From Chloroflexota bacterium (GTDB lineage: Bacteria; Chloroflexota; UBA11872; VXOZ01): a stretch of DNA of 64,000 bases. Each line of letters opens with the position of its first letter. The stretch's first letter is position 1. The DNA lies in the NCBI GenBank assembly GCA_026710945.1, contig JAPOQA010000050.1, positions 1-64,000 of the forward strand, in the 5' to 3' direction. Of this stretch, positions 18,002 to 27,047 are shown in pieces. A program made the translations under genes and the position numbers. The notes below the pieces were generated by a model. It was not told where the DNA came from and searched no databases. It saw only the letters and a list, made by a program, of their open reading frames with translations.

Positions 18002-18179
18002 AAATGAACGGTCCCCGCTCCCTTGTGATAGTAACGGCATTCACGGAACCGCCAAGGGGCTAGTCATCCCAGGCAATGCGCGCACAAGGCGATCGCCGGT
18101 CACCAGGTCTGGCGCGTTGGTTGGGCGTAAAGAGTCTACTTCCACCTAATTGAAACTGTAATCCCCTTGGAGCATTGCT

Positions 18180-18983
18180 GTGGATAAACGCCTCGAAACG
18201 AACCGTATCAACTGGAACGAAAGAACTGCTGTTCACGCCGCTTCCGACTTCTACGACGTGGACGGCTTCAAGGCGGGCCAGTTAACCCTTAAAGACATCG
18301 AGCGGGCAGAGATCGGCCCCATAGCCGGTAAGTCGTTGCTTCACCTGCAGTGCCACTTTGGTCTGGACACCGTGTCGTGGGCGCGGCTGGGCGCACAGGC
18401 GACCGGCGTGGACTTCTCCGACGACGCAGTTGAACTCGCGCGCGCGTTGAATGCTGAAGTCGGCACGGACGCGCGCTTTTTCTGTTCTAACCTTTACGAT
18501 CTGCCGAACGTGCTCACAGAAGAATTCGACATAGTGTTCACGTCATACGGCATCTTGTGCTGGTTGCCGGACCTTGACCGCTGGGCCGAGGTGGCGTTCC
18601 GTTACCTCAAACCGGGCGGGACGTTCTACATGGTGGAATTCCACCCGGTCCTGCAAACGCTTGAGCCCTCCGCGAGTGGTGAGGCTCTGCCGTCTTACAG
18701 CTACTTCTGCCAAGAGTTGTACCTTCCGGGCGATGGGCCGTCCTATGCCGGTAGCGAAACCATCGCGAGTCCCAACTATGAGTGGCAGCACAGCCTCGGT
18801 GAGATTGTCACGGCCTTAGTTGGCTCCGGACTCAGGATCGAGTTCCTCCATGAGTTTCCCTTCTGCCACTATCAAGCGCTGCCCAACATGGTGCAGGGGG
18901 ATGACGGCTGGTGGCGGTTCCCGGAGAAAAACGAATCTATCCCGCAGATGTTCTCCATACGGGCGACCAAACCTTGCCCATAA
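18180..18983 (+). CDS. Class I SAM-dependent methyltransferase
   Basis: A 267-residue soluble methyltransferase. The SAM-binding Rossmann fold is seen as KSLLHLQCHFGLDTVSWARL (motif I, glycine-poor variant), TGVDFSDDAVELARAL (motif II with acidic residue) and EFDIVFTSYGILCWLPDLDRW (motif IV), then YLKPGGTFYMVEFHP (post IV). The start is GTG with TTGGAG eight bases before. The C-terminal part, with NYEWQHSLGEIVTAL, matches the general type annotated as small-molecule methyltransferase. The substrate is unknown. It stands alone downstream of repeat element A. Confidence 0.85.
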   Translation: MDKRLETNRINWNERTAVHAASDFYDVDGFKAGQLTLKDIERAEIGPIAGKSLLHLQCHFGLDTVSWARLGAQATGVDFSDDAVELARALNAEVGTDARFFCSNLYDLPNVLTEEFDIVFTSYGILCWLPDLDRWAEVAFRYLKPGGTFYMVEFHPVLQTLEPSASGEALPSYSYFCQELYLPGDGPSYAGSETIASPNYEWQHSLGEIVTALVGSGLRIEFLHEFPFCHYQALPNMVQGDDGWWRFPEKNESIPQMFSIRATKPCP

Positions 18984-19363
18984 CTCATAGCTTCCAGTAG
19001 AGTTCCCCGCCCGCATGGGGGAACCCCTGTATCCTGGTACGGGGCAAGCTCTGCGGAGCTGTGCCAATCGGTTGAAAACGGGTTGGATCGGTACCGATTT
19101 CCTCTACCTGGGGAGAAGGGGCTTAACCGGCTGGGAGACCGGGTTTCGCAAACATCTCTCTAGAAACCAGATTCTTGCCTCTACGAAGAATGGTTAGAGG
19201 CGACACACGCCTGCGGAACTTCGCTGCATGTTCTCTCGGACTGAGGAAACAAGAATGAGGCGCAGACTTACACCAGCCATGCCGCCGTAGGCAAGCCAAG
19301 CCAGGGAATCCTATCTTGATTCCAAGAGAGTCGGTGCAAAGCAGGCGGGGCTAGGAGCGGAAG
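18984..19363. other. Intergenic region, no gene seen
   Basis: Between the convergent methyltransferase and ftsZ genes. It holds a GGTACGGGGCAAGCTCTG fragment like the dispersed GC-rich repeats and no supported coding frame or clear terminator. Confidence 0.45.
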
Positions 19364-20545
19364 TCACCGACTGGGGCGGCGACGGCGCAGAAACGCCGGC
19401 AAGTCCAGGTCTTTTACCTCCGCCTCTTCCATCTCGACTTCCGGCCGGACGGCGGGCTCGTCGTCGCGTGTCGGGCCGCGCCTACCGGAGCGCTGCGGCT
19501 GTTCGCCGGGGAGGCCGGTGGCAATCAGCGTAACTTGCACTTCTTCCTGGTTCGCCGGATCGATAGACGCGCCGAAGATGATATTGGCTTCGCGGTCTAC
19601 CGTGGTGCTAACCATTTCAGCGGCGGCGCTGATTTCCTGAATACTCATGTCGGGTCCGCCGCGGAAGTTCAACAGCACGCCCCGAGCGCCCTTAACGGCC
19701 TTATCGGAGAGGGGATCTTTCATCGCTTCTTCCACTGCCAGCAGCATGCGATTCTCGCCGGACCCGATGCCCATCCCCATCATGGCAGTTCCCGCATCCT
19801 GCATCACCGAACGCACGTCGGCAAAGTCTACGTTGATGATCCCTGTCGTGGTCACAAGCTCGGTAATGGACTTGACACCGTTTACGAGCATCTCATCAGC
19901 CAGAGCAAACGCTTCCGTCATCGGCGCCGAAGCCGGCACTGCAGCCAGGAGGCGGTCGTTGTGAATGACGATGAGTGTATCCACGTGCTGTTGGAGCGCT
20001 TGCAGGCCGGCAGTCGCATTGCGCTGCCGTGGGCGACCCTCGAACATGAAGGGCAGCGTGACGACTCCCACCGTAAGCGCGCCGTGGCGCCTGGCTAGTT
20101 CGGCGACAATAGGCGCCGCGCCGGTGCCGGTGCCGCCGCCCATGCCCGCAGTCACAAAGACCATATCCGCGCCACTGACGAGTTGCTCAATGTCTTGGAC
20201 ACTCTCTTCAGCCGCCCGTTGGCCTAATTCCGGTTGTCCGCCCGTGCCGCGAAGACGGGTGATGCGATCTCCAATGGCGAGTTTGTCTTCCGCGCGTGAG
20301 ACCTGGAGCGCTTGCGCATCCGTATTAATGACCGCGTATGCAGCACCAACCACGTTGGATTCGATCATGCGGTTCACCGCGTTGCTACCGCAGCCGCCCA
20401 CGCCGACGATGCGAATCTGTATGATCCCACGCGCCTCGCGCGCATGGGAGCCGGGAACAACCATGTCAGGCACCACCGGGCGGGGACGCGTGCTATCTTT
20501 CACGTTCTCCAACCGCTCGGGATCAAAGCCGGGACGCTTCGACAC
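19364..20545 (-). CDS. ftsZ: Cell division protein FtsZ
   Basis: A 393-residue tubulin-like GTPase that forms the Z ring at the division site. The GTP-binding signature GGGTGTG is at 136-142, the early strand IVGVGGCGSNAVNRM at 46-60, and the synergy T7 loop NVDFADV at 238-244 provides the catalytic Asp. The C-terminal tail DLDLPAFLRRRR is the conserved peptide that binds membrane tethers such as FtsA or SepF, after a charged linker. It has about 40 extra N-terminal residues before the GTPase core. The GTG start lies inside the end of the upstream parA gene (23-base overlap), so the two are one operon. No ftsA, ftsQ or mur gene is adjacent. Confidence 0.97.
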   Translation of the reverse strand: MSKRPGFDPERLENVKDSTRPRPVVPDMVVPGSHAREARGIIQIRIVGVGGCGSNAVNRMIESNVVGAAYAVINTDAQALQVSRAEDKLAIGDRITRLRGTGGQPELGQRAAEESVQDIEQLVSGADMVFVTAGMGGGTGTGAAPIVAELARRHGALTVGVVTLPFMFEGRPRQRNATAGLQALQQHVDTLIVIHNDRLLAAVPASAPMTEAFALADEMLVNGVKSITELVTTTGIINVDFADVRSVMQDAGTAMMGMGIGSGENRMLLAVEEAMKDPLSDKAVKGARGVLLNFRGGPDMSIQEISAAAEMVSTTVDREANIIFGASIDPANQEEVQVTLIATGLPGEQPQRSGRRGPTRDDEPAVRPEVEMEEAEVKDLDLPAFLRRRRPSR

Positions 20546-21299
20546 GGTCTAACACCTCTCTGGCTAGTAGCTGATATGCATGGGTTGCTTTCTTACCGCC
20601 TGCGTATGCATTGACCGGGACTCCCGCCGACGCGGCCTCCAAAATCTTGCTGTTTATCCCAATCTCGGTAGTAAACACGCGGTCGCCCCAACGTTCGTGC
20701 AGGTACTGCCAAACCGCCTTTTCTTCGCGCAGCCGGCGGTCGTACTTGCTAAGTAACACACCCAGTATTTCAATTCTCGGATTGAGCGCTGCCGCCTCTC
20801 CAATGGTGTCTTGTAACATATACAGGCCTTGCAAGGAAAAGAAACGCGCTTCGGTAGGTATAATCACGCAGTCTGCGGCTACCAGCGCGTTTATCGTGAG
20901 CAAACCAAGTGAGGGAGGCGTGTCGATCAGGATGAAGTCGTATTGATCCCGAAATTTGTCCAAGTGCTCGCGCAGGCGCAATTCGCGACCTATGACCGCT
21001 GCCAGTTGAAACTCTACACTCGCGAGTTCCAACGATGCAGGCACGATGTCAATCGACATGCCCGCGTCGTCTTCAACGCGGTAAATGGGCAATTCCACCT
21101 TACGATCGCGCAACGCGTTCGCTACAGAGGTCTGTAACTCCCGCTCCAGACCAAAGTGAGCGGTCAAATTGGCCTGAGCATCCATGTCTACCGCCAAAAT
21201 GCGCTTACCCATCAACGAGAGAGTAGCACCTAGATTAGCAGTTGTCGTCGTCTTGCCAACACCACCTTTTTGGTTGGCACAGGCAATTATGAGCGCCAT
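20523..21299 (-). CDS. ParA/Soj family ATPase
   Basis: About 258 residues from the ATG at 21299, which has AAGGGG just upstream. Deviant Walker A motif KGGVGKTTTT with the signature lysine (residues 11-20), switch I region LAVDMDAQANLT with Asp, and Walker B FILIDTPPSLGLLT. These define the Soj/ParA chromosome and plasmid partition ATPases. No parB follows; instead ftsZ overlaps its 3' end. A ParA-type ATPase coupled to ftsZ could position the division ring, in the way MinD, MipZ or PomZ do, but that is inference from context. The deep similarity is to chromosomal Soj-type proteins rather than MinD. Confidence 0.92.
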   Translation of the reverse strand: MALIIACANQKGGVGKTTTTANLGATLSLMGKRILAVDMDAQANLTAHFGLERELQTSVANALRDRKVELPIYRVEDDAGMSIDIVPASLELASVEFQLAAVIGRELRLREHLDKFRDQYDFILIDTPPSLGLLTINALVAADCVIIPTEARFFSLQGLYMLQDTIGEAAALNPRIEILGVLLSKYDRRLREEKAVWQYLHERWGDRVFTTEIGINSKILEAASAGVPVNAYAGGKKATHAYQLLAREVLDRVEASRL

Positions 21300-21958
21300 A
21301 CCCCTTGCTCTGTTGCTTCGTGCGGCCAAGCACTCCAATCTATCCCCGTAGTGTAACATAAGGTGTATGCGCCCACAACTAACCGATTGACTGGCAATCC
21401 TTGTTGTATGAATTCCCGGTGGGACCCGGGATAGGCGCTGTCAGTACTGTACTCTACAAAGTTGTGTTGAAAGCGTTTCCGTTCGCTCTTGACTCTTTGA
21501 CAAGCCTGTGCTCAGCACTTCGACAGGCTCAGGACGAGTGGAATCTGGCTCTTCCGACGAGCTCGCAATCCGTTCATTCGATTAGTCTTCACTTTTGCCG
21601 TTCGGGGTACGCTTGTCACTGCCATTCGTGGTGAGTAGGCGTCGCGAAGCCCTTGCCGATCCATGATCGGCGATTGGCCGAGGATCTCTTGCACTATCCC
21701 CTATGACCTTGAATCGCCCCATAACGCAATAGCAAGGGCGGCGAGACTCGACCGTGCGCTTGGTTCGCACATCAGGCCAATCCCTCGCCGGGAGCCATCA
21801 AATTTCCATCTGCCGGACGAAAGAGATTTGACGCTTGACTGCGGGCCGTAGGACAATTCTTCTCCGACTTGGCGTTCGAGACGGGGAGCACAAGATTATA
21901 CGCAACTCCTCCAAGCTGTTGCGCGCTTACGTGAGACTCTGAACGTCTGTTCTTGCCA
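21300..21958. other. Intergenic region with short dispersed palindrome
   Basis: Divergent space between parA and thiE. At about 21501-21538 it contains a CTTCGACAGGCTCAGGACGAG type repeat of the family also found at 25617, 37373, 46908 and 48765. A TGCCGATCCATGATCGGC hairpin is near 21655. No TPP riboswitch signature was found upstream of thiE and no gene is supported. Confidence 0.6.
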
Positions 21959-22588
21959 ATGAGCCCTAAACGAACACTGGATCTGCGCCTCTACATTGTG
22001 CTCGATCCGGCAGTAGCCGGAGGGCGCTCCGTAGTGGCAATTGCCCGCCAGGCAATTGTCGGTGGGGCGACCATGCTCCAATTGCGCGACAAGCGCTCTC
22101 CCGACCGTGACGTTCTGGCTGCGGCGACGGCCGTATCCCAACTCTGCAGGACTGCATGCATCCCCTTTATCGTGAATGACCGTGTGGATATTGCCTATGC
22201 GTGCGGCGCGGACGGCGTGCACCTCGGTCACGACGACCTGCCGCCTGCGGTCGCCCGCAAGCTGCTGGGCGACGATGCCATCATCGGCATGTCGGCCGGC
22301 AATCTCGCTGAGTTGGCGGCGGTGCTGCCCGCCCGTCCCGACTATCTCGGCGTGGGCCCCATGTACGCGACGCGCACGAAAGACGATGCCGGTGCTCCGG
22401 TCGGCCCCGCCATGGTCCGCGCGCTGCGGGAGGCTGCGCCTGCCATTCCTCTTGTGGGCATTGGCGGCATTACGGCAGAGAACGCCGCAGCCGTGGTAGC
22501 GGCAGGCGCAGACGGCATCGCCGTCGTTTCGGCTGTGGTGGGCGCACAGGACGTCGAAGCCGCAACGCGGGCCCTGCGCACTCTCTAG
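21959..22588 (+). CDS. thiE: Thiamine-phosphate synthase
   Basis: A 209-residue (beta/alpha)8 enzyme that joins hydroxymethylpyrimidine diphosphate and thiazole phosphate to make thiamine phosphate. Family motifs in order: LYIVLDP, MLQLRDK (Arg/Lys for pyrophosphate), FIVNDRVDIAYACGADGVHLGHDDLP (Asn and Asp for Mg), YLGVGPMYATRTKDDAG, PLVGIGGIT and ADGIAVVSAV. The length equals that of the usual monofunctional enzyme. The ATG at 21959 is chosen; a TTG at 21953 is two codons upstream and possible. Neither has a strong ribosome site. No other thiamine gene is nearby. Confidence 0.93.
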   Translation: MSPKRTLDLRLYIVLDPAVAGGRSVVAIARQAIVGGATMLQLRDKRSPDRDVLAAATAVSQLCRTACIPFIVNDRVDIAYACGADGVHLGHDDLPPAVARKLLGDDAIIGMSAGNLAELAAVLPARPDYLGVGPMYATRTKDDAGAPVGPAMVRALREAAPAIPLVGIGGITAENAAAVVAAGADGIAVVSAVVGAQDVEAATRALRTL

Positions 22589-23247
22589 TGCCGATGTCAA
22601 CAATCTTCCCCAAACTCCTGCGAAGGCATCTCCGCAACTTGAGCTGGGCGCACCCGAACCTCGTCTCCCGATGCGGACCACTGCGAAACCCAAGCCCGCG
22701 AAAGAAATTGTCCCCCCTCTCCCTGTGAGCTTGTCTGACAAGTGCATCGCTCCCTGTAGTCTTGCCCATCGACAGGCCTGCGCTGAGCTTGCCGTAGTGC
22801 TCGGAACCCGCCCCGCACTCGATACGCTGAATCGAGTGCGGGGCAGGCTCTCGCCCTCTCCCGTCGAGGGAGAGGGGACATCTGCGCTGTGGCGAGGGTT
22901 GTGCAAAGGTCTTCCCAGGGAGAGGGAGTACCATACTTTCCTCAGGATCTCGTTACGCAAAGGTCTCCGTCGAGGAAGAGGGCACTCTCTCACTTCCGCT
23001 AAGGTTACGCCAAGGTCTCCACAGGGAGAGGGCCTGGGCGAGGGGAGCTTAACCATGTGCTCCCCTCTTCGCGCCCTCTTCGCGCCCTCTTCGCGCCCTC
23101 GTCACACTCACACAGTGTTTTCGGGTGAGAATTGCTTGTTTCGTAGACAGCGCGTCGTATATGCTCGATAGAGAGTGTCCGGCCAATGTTTGCGCGTTCC
23201 TCCTCGCCTTCATGCGATTGAAGTAGCAACAGGTCACAGAAACCTCC
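22589..23247. repeat. Repeat-rich intergenic region between thiE and mnmG
   Basis: Holds dispersed repeat modules. At about 22853-22912 a CCCTCTCCCGTCGAGGGAGAG block followed by ACATCTGCGCTGTGGCGAGG is nearly identical to 32353-32412. At about 22805-22845 there is a CTCGATACGCTGAATCGAG hairpin, and at 22955-23045 further GTTACGCMAAGGTCTCC modules. A CTTCGCGCC unit is repeated three times at about 23066-23099. No supported gene. Confidence 0.75.
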
Positions 23248-25212
23248 ATGAACCAATGTCAACCAGCGCACTATGATGTAATAGTCGTTGGCGCGGGCCA
23301 TGCCGGCTGTGAGGCGGCGCTCGCGGCGGCGCGCATGGGGTGCAGCACGCTGGTCGTCACCGGCGACCGCGAGCGCATCGCCTTCATGCCCTGCAATCCC
23401 TCGATTGGGGGACCGGCCAAGGGGCATCTTGTGCGAGAGATTGACGCCCTTGGCGGCGAAATGGGCAAGATCACCGACCGTACTTTTATCCAGATTCGCT
23501 TGCTCAACAGCAGCAAGGGACCCGCAGTGCAGGCGCTGCGCGCCCAGTGCGACAAGCACCTCTACGCCCAAGCAATGCGCCAAGTGCTGGAAAACCAGGC
23601 AAACTTGACCATCCACGACGGCCTGGTTGAAGATCTCATCACGACCAATACGCCTGAGGAGCGCCGCCGCGTCACCGGCGTAAAGACCAAGGCCGGCCAC
23701 TCGTTCCGTGCACCGACTGTCGTTCTGACCACCGGCACTTTCCTGCAAGGCATGCTGATTACGGGCGAGAAGCGTGTTGAGGGTGGACGCGCTGGCGAAG
23801 CGCCGGCCCAGGGTCTTTCACACGCATTGCGCGGGCTGGGCTTTCAACTACGCCGCCTGAAAACCGGCACCCCACCGCGCGTCCTCGCAGAGAGCATCGA
23901 CTTTGCGCTTACCACGCCGCAGCCCGGCTCGCAACAGCCGCTGCGATTCTCATTCACACCCCTAAGGGAAGAAGAAATCCGGCGGGAGGAGCCGGACCCG
24001 GTGTACCCCTTCCAGATCGAAACGCCCTGGCGGCGGCAGATGGTCTGCTACTTGACGCACACCAACCCGGCTACGCACGACATCATCCGCGACAACCTCC
24101 ACCGGGCGCCCATGTTCAACGGGAGCATCAGCGGAACAGGACCCCGCTATTGTCCCTCTATCGAGGACAAGATCGTGCGGTTCGCGCACAAAGACTCCCA
24201 CCAACTCTTCCTCGAGCCGGAGGGATATACCACGCATGAGGTCTATGTGCAGGGAGCGAATACCAGCTTGCCGGAAGACGTGCAGGCGGCGATGCTGCGC
24301 ACCGTTCCGGCGCTGCGCAGCGCGGAGATTGTGCGGCATGGCTACGCCGTCGAGTACGATCACGTGGTAACGGACCAGACGAACGTCACGTTGGAGGCCA
24401 AGTCGGTCTCCGGCCTCTTCTTTGCCGGTCAGATCAACGGCACCTCCGGCTACGAAGAAGCAGCGGCGCAGGGACTCATCGCCGGCATCAACGCCGCCCG
24501 TCTCGTGCAGGGCAAACCGGCCGTCGTGTTAGGGCGCGACCAAGCGTACATCGGCGTGATGCTGGATGATCTCGTAAGCCAGGAGCATCGAGAACCCTAT
24601 CGCCTGTTCACCTCCCGCGCAGAATACCGGTTGCTGCTGCGCCACGATAACGCCGACCTGCGCCTCACACCGCTTGGATATGAGGTCGGCCTGATCGACG
24701 GAGAGCGCCATGCGGCTGTCATGGCAAAGGGCGATCAGATTGGACGCGCCTTGGAGCGTCTTCGTAACCACTGGATTACGCCATCGCTCAGTACAAATGG
24801 CGCACTGGCAAGAGCCGGCGTGCAGCCGCTCAGTAGCCAGGCGAATGCGCTGAGCCTCCTGCAGCGCCCGCGCGGGCGCTACGCAGTCGTTGCCGCGCTT
24901 ATGGGCGAGCAGGCGGACGAGCTCGATCCCGAGGTCGTTGCGCAAATCGAGCTTGAAGCGCGCTATGCGGGCTATGTGGAGCGCCAGCAGTCGCAGGTGA
25001 AAAAGATGGCGCGCATGGAGGCGATGGCACTGCCGCAGGACTTCGACTACGACCAGCTTCCCTCCTTGCGGGTGGAAGCGCGACAAAAGCTGGGGCAATT
25101 TCAGCCGCGCACGATCGGCCAGGCCGCCCGCATTGCCGGAGTCACCCCGGCGGATATTGCCGTGCTCATGGTGCACGTACACCGGCATGCGGCCAAGGCA
25201 ACGGCGCGGTGA
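23248..25212 (+). CDS. mnmG: tRNA U34 carboxymethylaminomethyl-modifying enzyme MnmG (GidA)
   Basis: A 654-residue FAD enzyme that, with MnmE, modifies the wobble uridine of several tRNAs. The FAD-binding motif VVGAGHAGCEAALAAAR is at 14-30. Then come the family signatures MPCNPSIGGPAKGHLVREIDA, MGKITDRTFIQIRLLNSSKGPAVQALRAQ and LKTGTPPR. Further on are CPSIEDKIVRF and FFAGQINGTSGYEEAAAQGL. The C-terminal helical domain that docks MnmE ends at DIAVLMVHVHR. The length is standard. No mnmE, rsmG or par genes follow, although in many bacteria mnmG lies near the origin with rsmG and parAB; here parA is 2 kb upstream on the other strand. Confidence 0.96.
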   Translation: MNQCQPAHYDVIVVGAGHAGCEAALAAARMGCSTLVVTGDRERIAFMPCNPSIGGPAKGHLVREIDALGGEMGKITDRTFIQIRLLNSSKGPAVQALRAQCDKHLYAQAMRQVLENQANLTIHDGLVEDLITTNTPEERRRVTGVKTKAGHSFRAPTVVLTTGTFLQGMLITGEKRVEGGRAGEAPAQGLSHALRGLGFQLRRLKTGTPPRVLAESIDFALTTPQPGSQQPLRFSFTPLREEEIRREEPDPVYPFQIETPWRRQMVCYLTHTNPATHDIIRDNLHRAPMFNGSISGTGPRYCPSIEDKIVRFAHKDSHQLFLEPEGYTTHEVYVQGANTSLPEDVQAAMLRTVPALRSAEIVRHGYAVEYDHVVTDQTNVTLEAKSVSGLFFAGQINGTSGYEEAAAQGLIAGINAARLVQGKPAVVLGRDQAYIGVMLDDLVSQEHREPYRLFTSRAEYRLLLRHDNADLRLTPLGYEVGLIDGERHAAVMAKGDQIGRALERLRNHWITPSLSTNGALARAGVQPLSSQANALSLLQRPRGRYAVVAALMGEQADELDPEVVAQIELEARYAGYVERQQSQVKKMARMEAMALPQDFDYDQLPSLRVEARQKLGQFQPRTIGQAARIAGVTPADIAVLMVHVHRHAAKATAR

Positions 25213-25419
25213 GCGGCCAACCCACCAAACGCACACGCCGCCGCGAGCAGTAAGCCGCTCAAGCCCGCAACCGCGCCCGCAACCCCGTATGGCAGCACGT
25301 CCACGCGATAGTCTTTTTCACGGGCGTGATTCTCTTGCTCTAGCTCATTGGCCGTGCGGCCTAGCGCAGCGGCGTCCTCCGCAGTCTTCCCGGTACACCG
25401 GCGCCGATTCAGTGCAATG

Positions 25420-25628
25420 AACACATCCCGTCTGTGGACACGCCGCACCCGCCGTACCATAGCGTGCAGTCCACTTCCGGCTGGCACGTAGCGACGTAGG
25501 TGCCGTGGGGAGTGCGCAAGACGCCAATTCCAATTGAGCGTCACGTGCACTATCTTGTAGTCGGCGGCGTGCTGGTGCATAACAACTGCGAGGGCAAAAA
25601 CCGGGAGATAGCAATCCGTTCGCGCTGA
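25420..25628 (+). pseudogene. Possible remnant of a HINT / pretoxin domain
   Basis: In one forward frame the sequence reads IERHVHYLVVGGVLVHNNCE followed by a stop at 25626. The pattern HYLVVGGVLVHN-N-C is like the C-terminal end of HINT (intein-like) domains in polymorphic toxins, where His-Asn precedes the cleavage site. The upstream part of the frame is broken by a stop after HSVQSTSGWHVAT, and the downstream part is cut by a dispersed short palindrome. I read it as a decayed fragment of a larger secreted or polymorphic toxin gene. The match is short, so this is tentative. Confidence 0.3.
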
Positions 25629-26927
25629 GCCTGTCGAAGCATGAACGGAGAGACCTGCAAGCGGACTGCACAGCGTTGTACGCGGAGCTTAAGGCGTTGG
25701 CCGACCGTCATGTATACGTCGCGGCACGAGTAATGCAAAAGTCTCCTGGGCGAGAGTACGCCCTTCGTGCGGGGCAAGACCCCAAGGAGAAGTCAAGAGG
25801 TTCCGCTGTGCCCCTGGAATTGGAACTGATCGGACCCGGCTCCGCGTACCTGGCGGGCACAAATGCACAGGTGTCGCCGAGTTAAATGAAACGAGCGCAA
25901 GCCTTGGCTCACGCTCTACAGCAAAGGTACTGCCGAGATAGGCGTTTACGTCAGTGCCCGGCAGAAACCAAACAGTCCCGACCCTCGGTGGGCCCATTGC
26001 GACTTACGACGGCGCTAACACTCTGCAATTCCTACGTGCTCAAGCCTGGCAACTCTTGCAGGCCGCTTGAGACGACAAGAGGCACATGAGACTCCGTCTC
26101 GAGAAGACTGCATACGCCAAGATCTTCGCTGCACTCAGGAGCGGAGGCGACTTTGCAACACGAGTGAAACCTGTGCCGCCCCTCCAACGCCGTTCTCACA
26201 TCAAGCACAAAAAGCAAAAGTTAAACCAGTCTGACGTTCCCTGTCGAAGAAGAGCACGCCTCTGTACACTTCTCCTTATGCTACCTGGTCACCTTGCGGC
26301 AATGACCGTACCGCAATGGTTCAGTATCAAGTTGCGAGTACCTAGTTAACCATACCGCCGCTTCACGTGTCAACCGCTCTTCGTGCGCCGGTTGGAGCCC
26401 GCTCTGCCCATGCCTACGTGCGGTGGCAATGTGTGTCAAAGGAGCAGTTTTGTGAGGATATCGTACGAAACGCTGTGCTAGTTCTGACGGAGCACATGCA
26501 CGCAAATCCGCGCCTTGCTGTGTCGTTGCCGGCAGGAAATGCGATCAAATCCACCCAGTATGTTTACCGCCCAAACTCTCCGCAGCCACTAGGGCACTAT
26601 CCCTGTACACTTACCCTAACGCCTCCTTAGGTTTCACCAGCCTTCGTCCGCAAACTTAAGGTACCACCCTGCGACGCCGACCCGACCCAGGAGCTCAGCC
26701 TCCAATTTTCGGTTCCAAGTTAACCACAGTCCCGTTTCACGTGTCAAACGCTCGCAGCACTCTTCATGCACGCGTTATTCGTCGGTTGTGCCAAACCGAA
26801 ATGCAGTCTCTCAGACGCATTTTCATGCGAGCAATTCGGCCTGCGAAGGTTGCTCGCCCCCTGGCCGCGCCGACCGCAATTGGACTGCCGCAGTCTGCCC
26901 AGCGTGAAACAGTATTCGAGCGTCCTG

Positions 26928-27047
26928 CCGGCATCTTGCGGCATCCTGCCGGCGTTTTTCGGCACCTTGCCGACATCTTCCGGCACTGTGCCGACATCTT
27001 CCGGCACTGTGCCGACATCTTCCGGCACTGTGCCGAAGTCTACCAGT
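26928..27047. repeat. 21-bp tandem repeats, each able to form a hairpin
   Basis: Three near-perfect units of the form TGTGCCGACATCTTCCGGCAC, with degenerate units on each side. Within each unit GTGCCG and CGGCAC can pair around an 8-base loop, so the array could fold into a row of small hairpins. A reading frame crosses it on both strands with a 7-residue period (ADIFRHC or TVPEDVG), but neither frame looks like a real protein. Confidence 0.8.

Noticed and set aside
21300-21958. TPP riboswitch upstream of thiE
   Set aside because: The conserved CTGAGA and ACCTGATCTGG-type blocks were looked for and not seen.
25101-25580. 159-codon minus-strand frame overlapping the end of mnmG
   Set aside because: Part of it (ELEQENHAREKDYRVDVLPYG) looks protein-like with a hydrophobic stretch, but it runs into the mnmG coding region antisense and has no start signal or known relatives that I recognise.
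26928-27047. CRISPR array
   Set aside because: The 21-bp units are directly adjacent with no unique spacers, and no cas gene is in the window.
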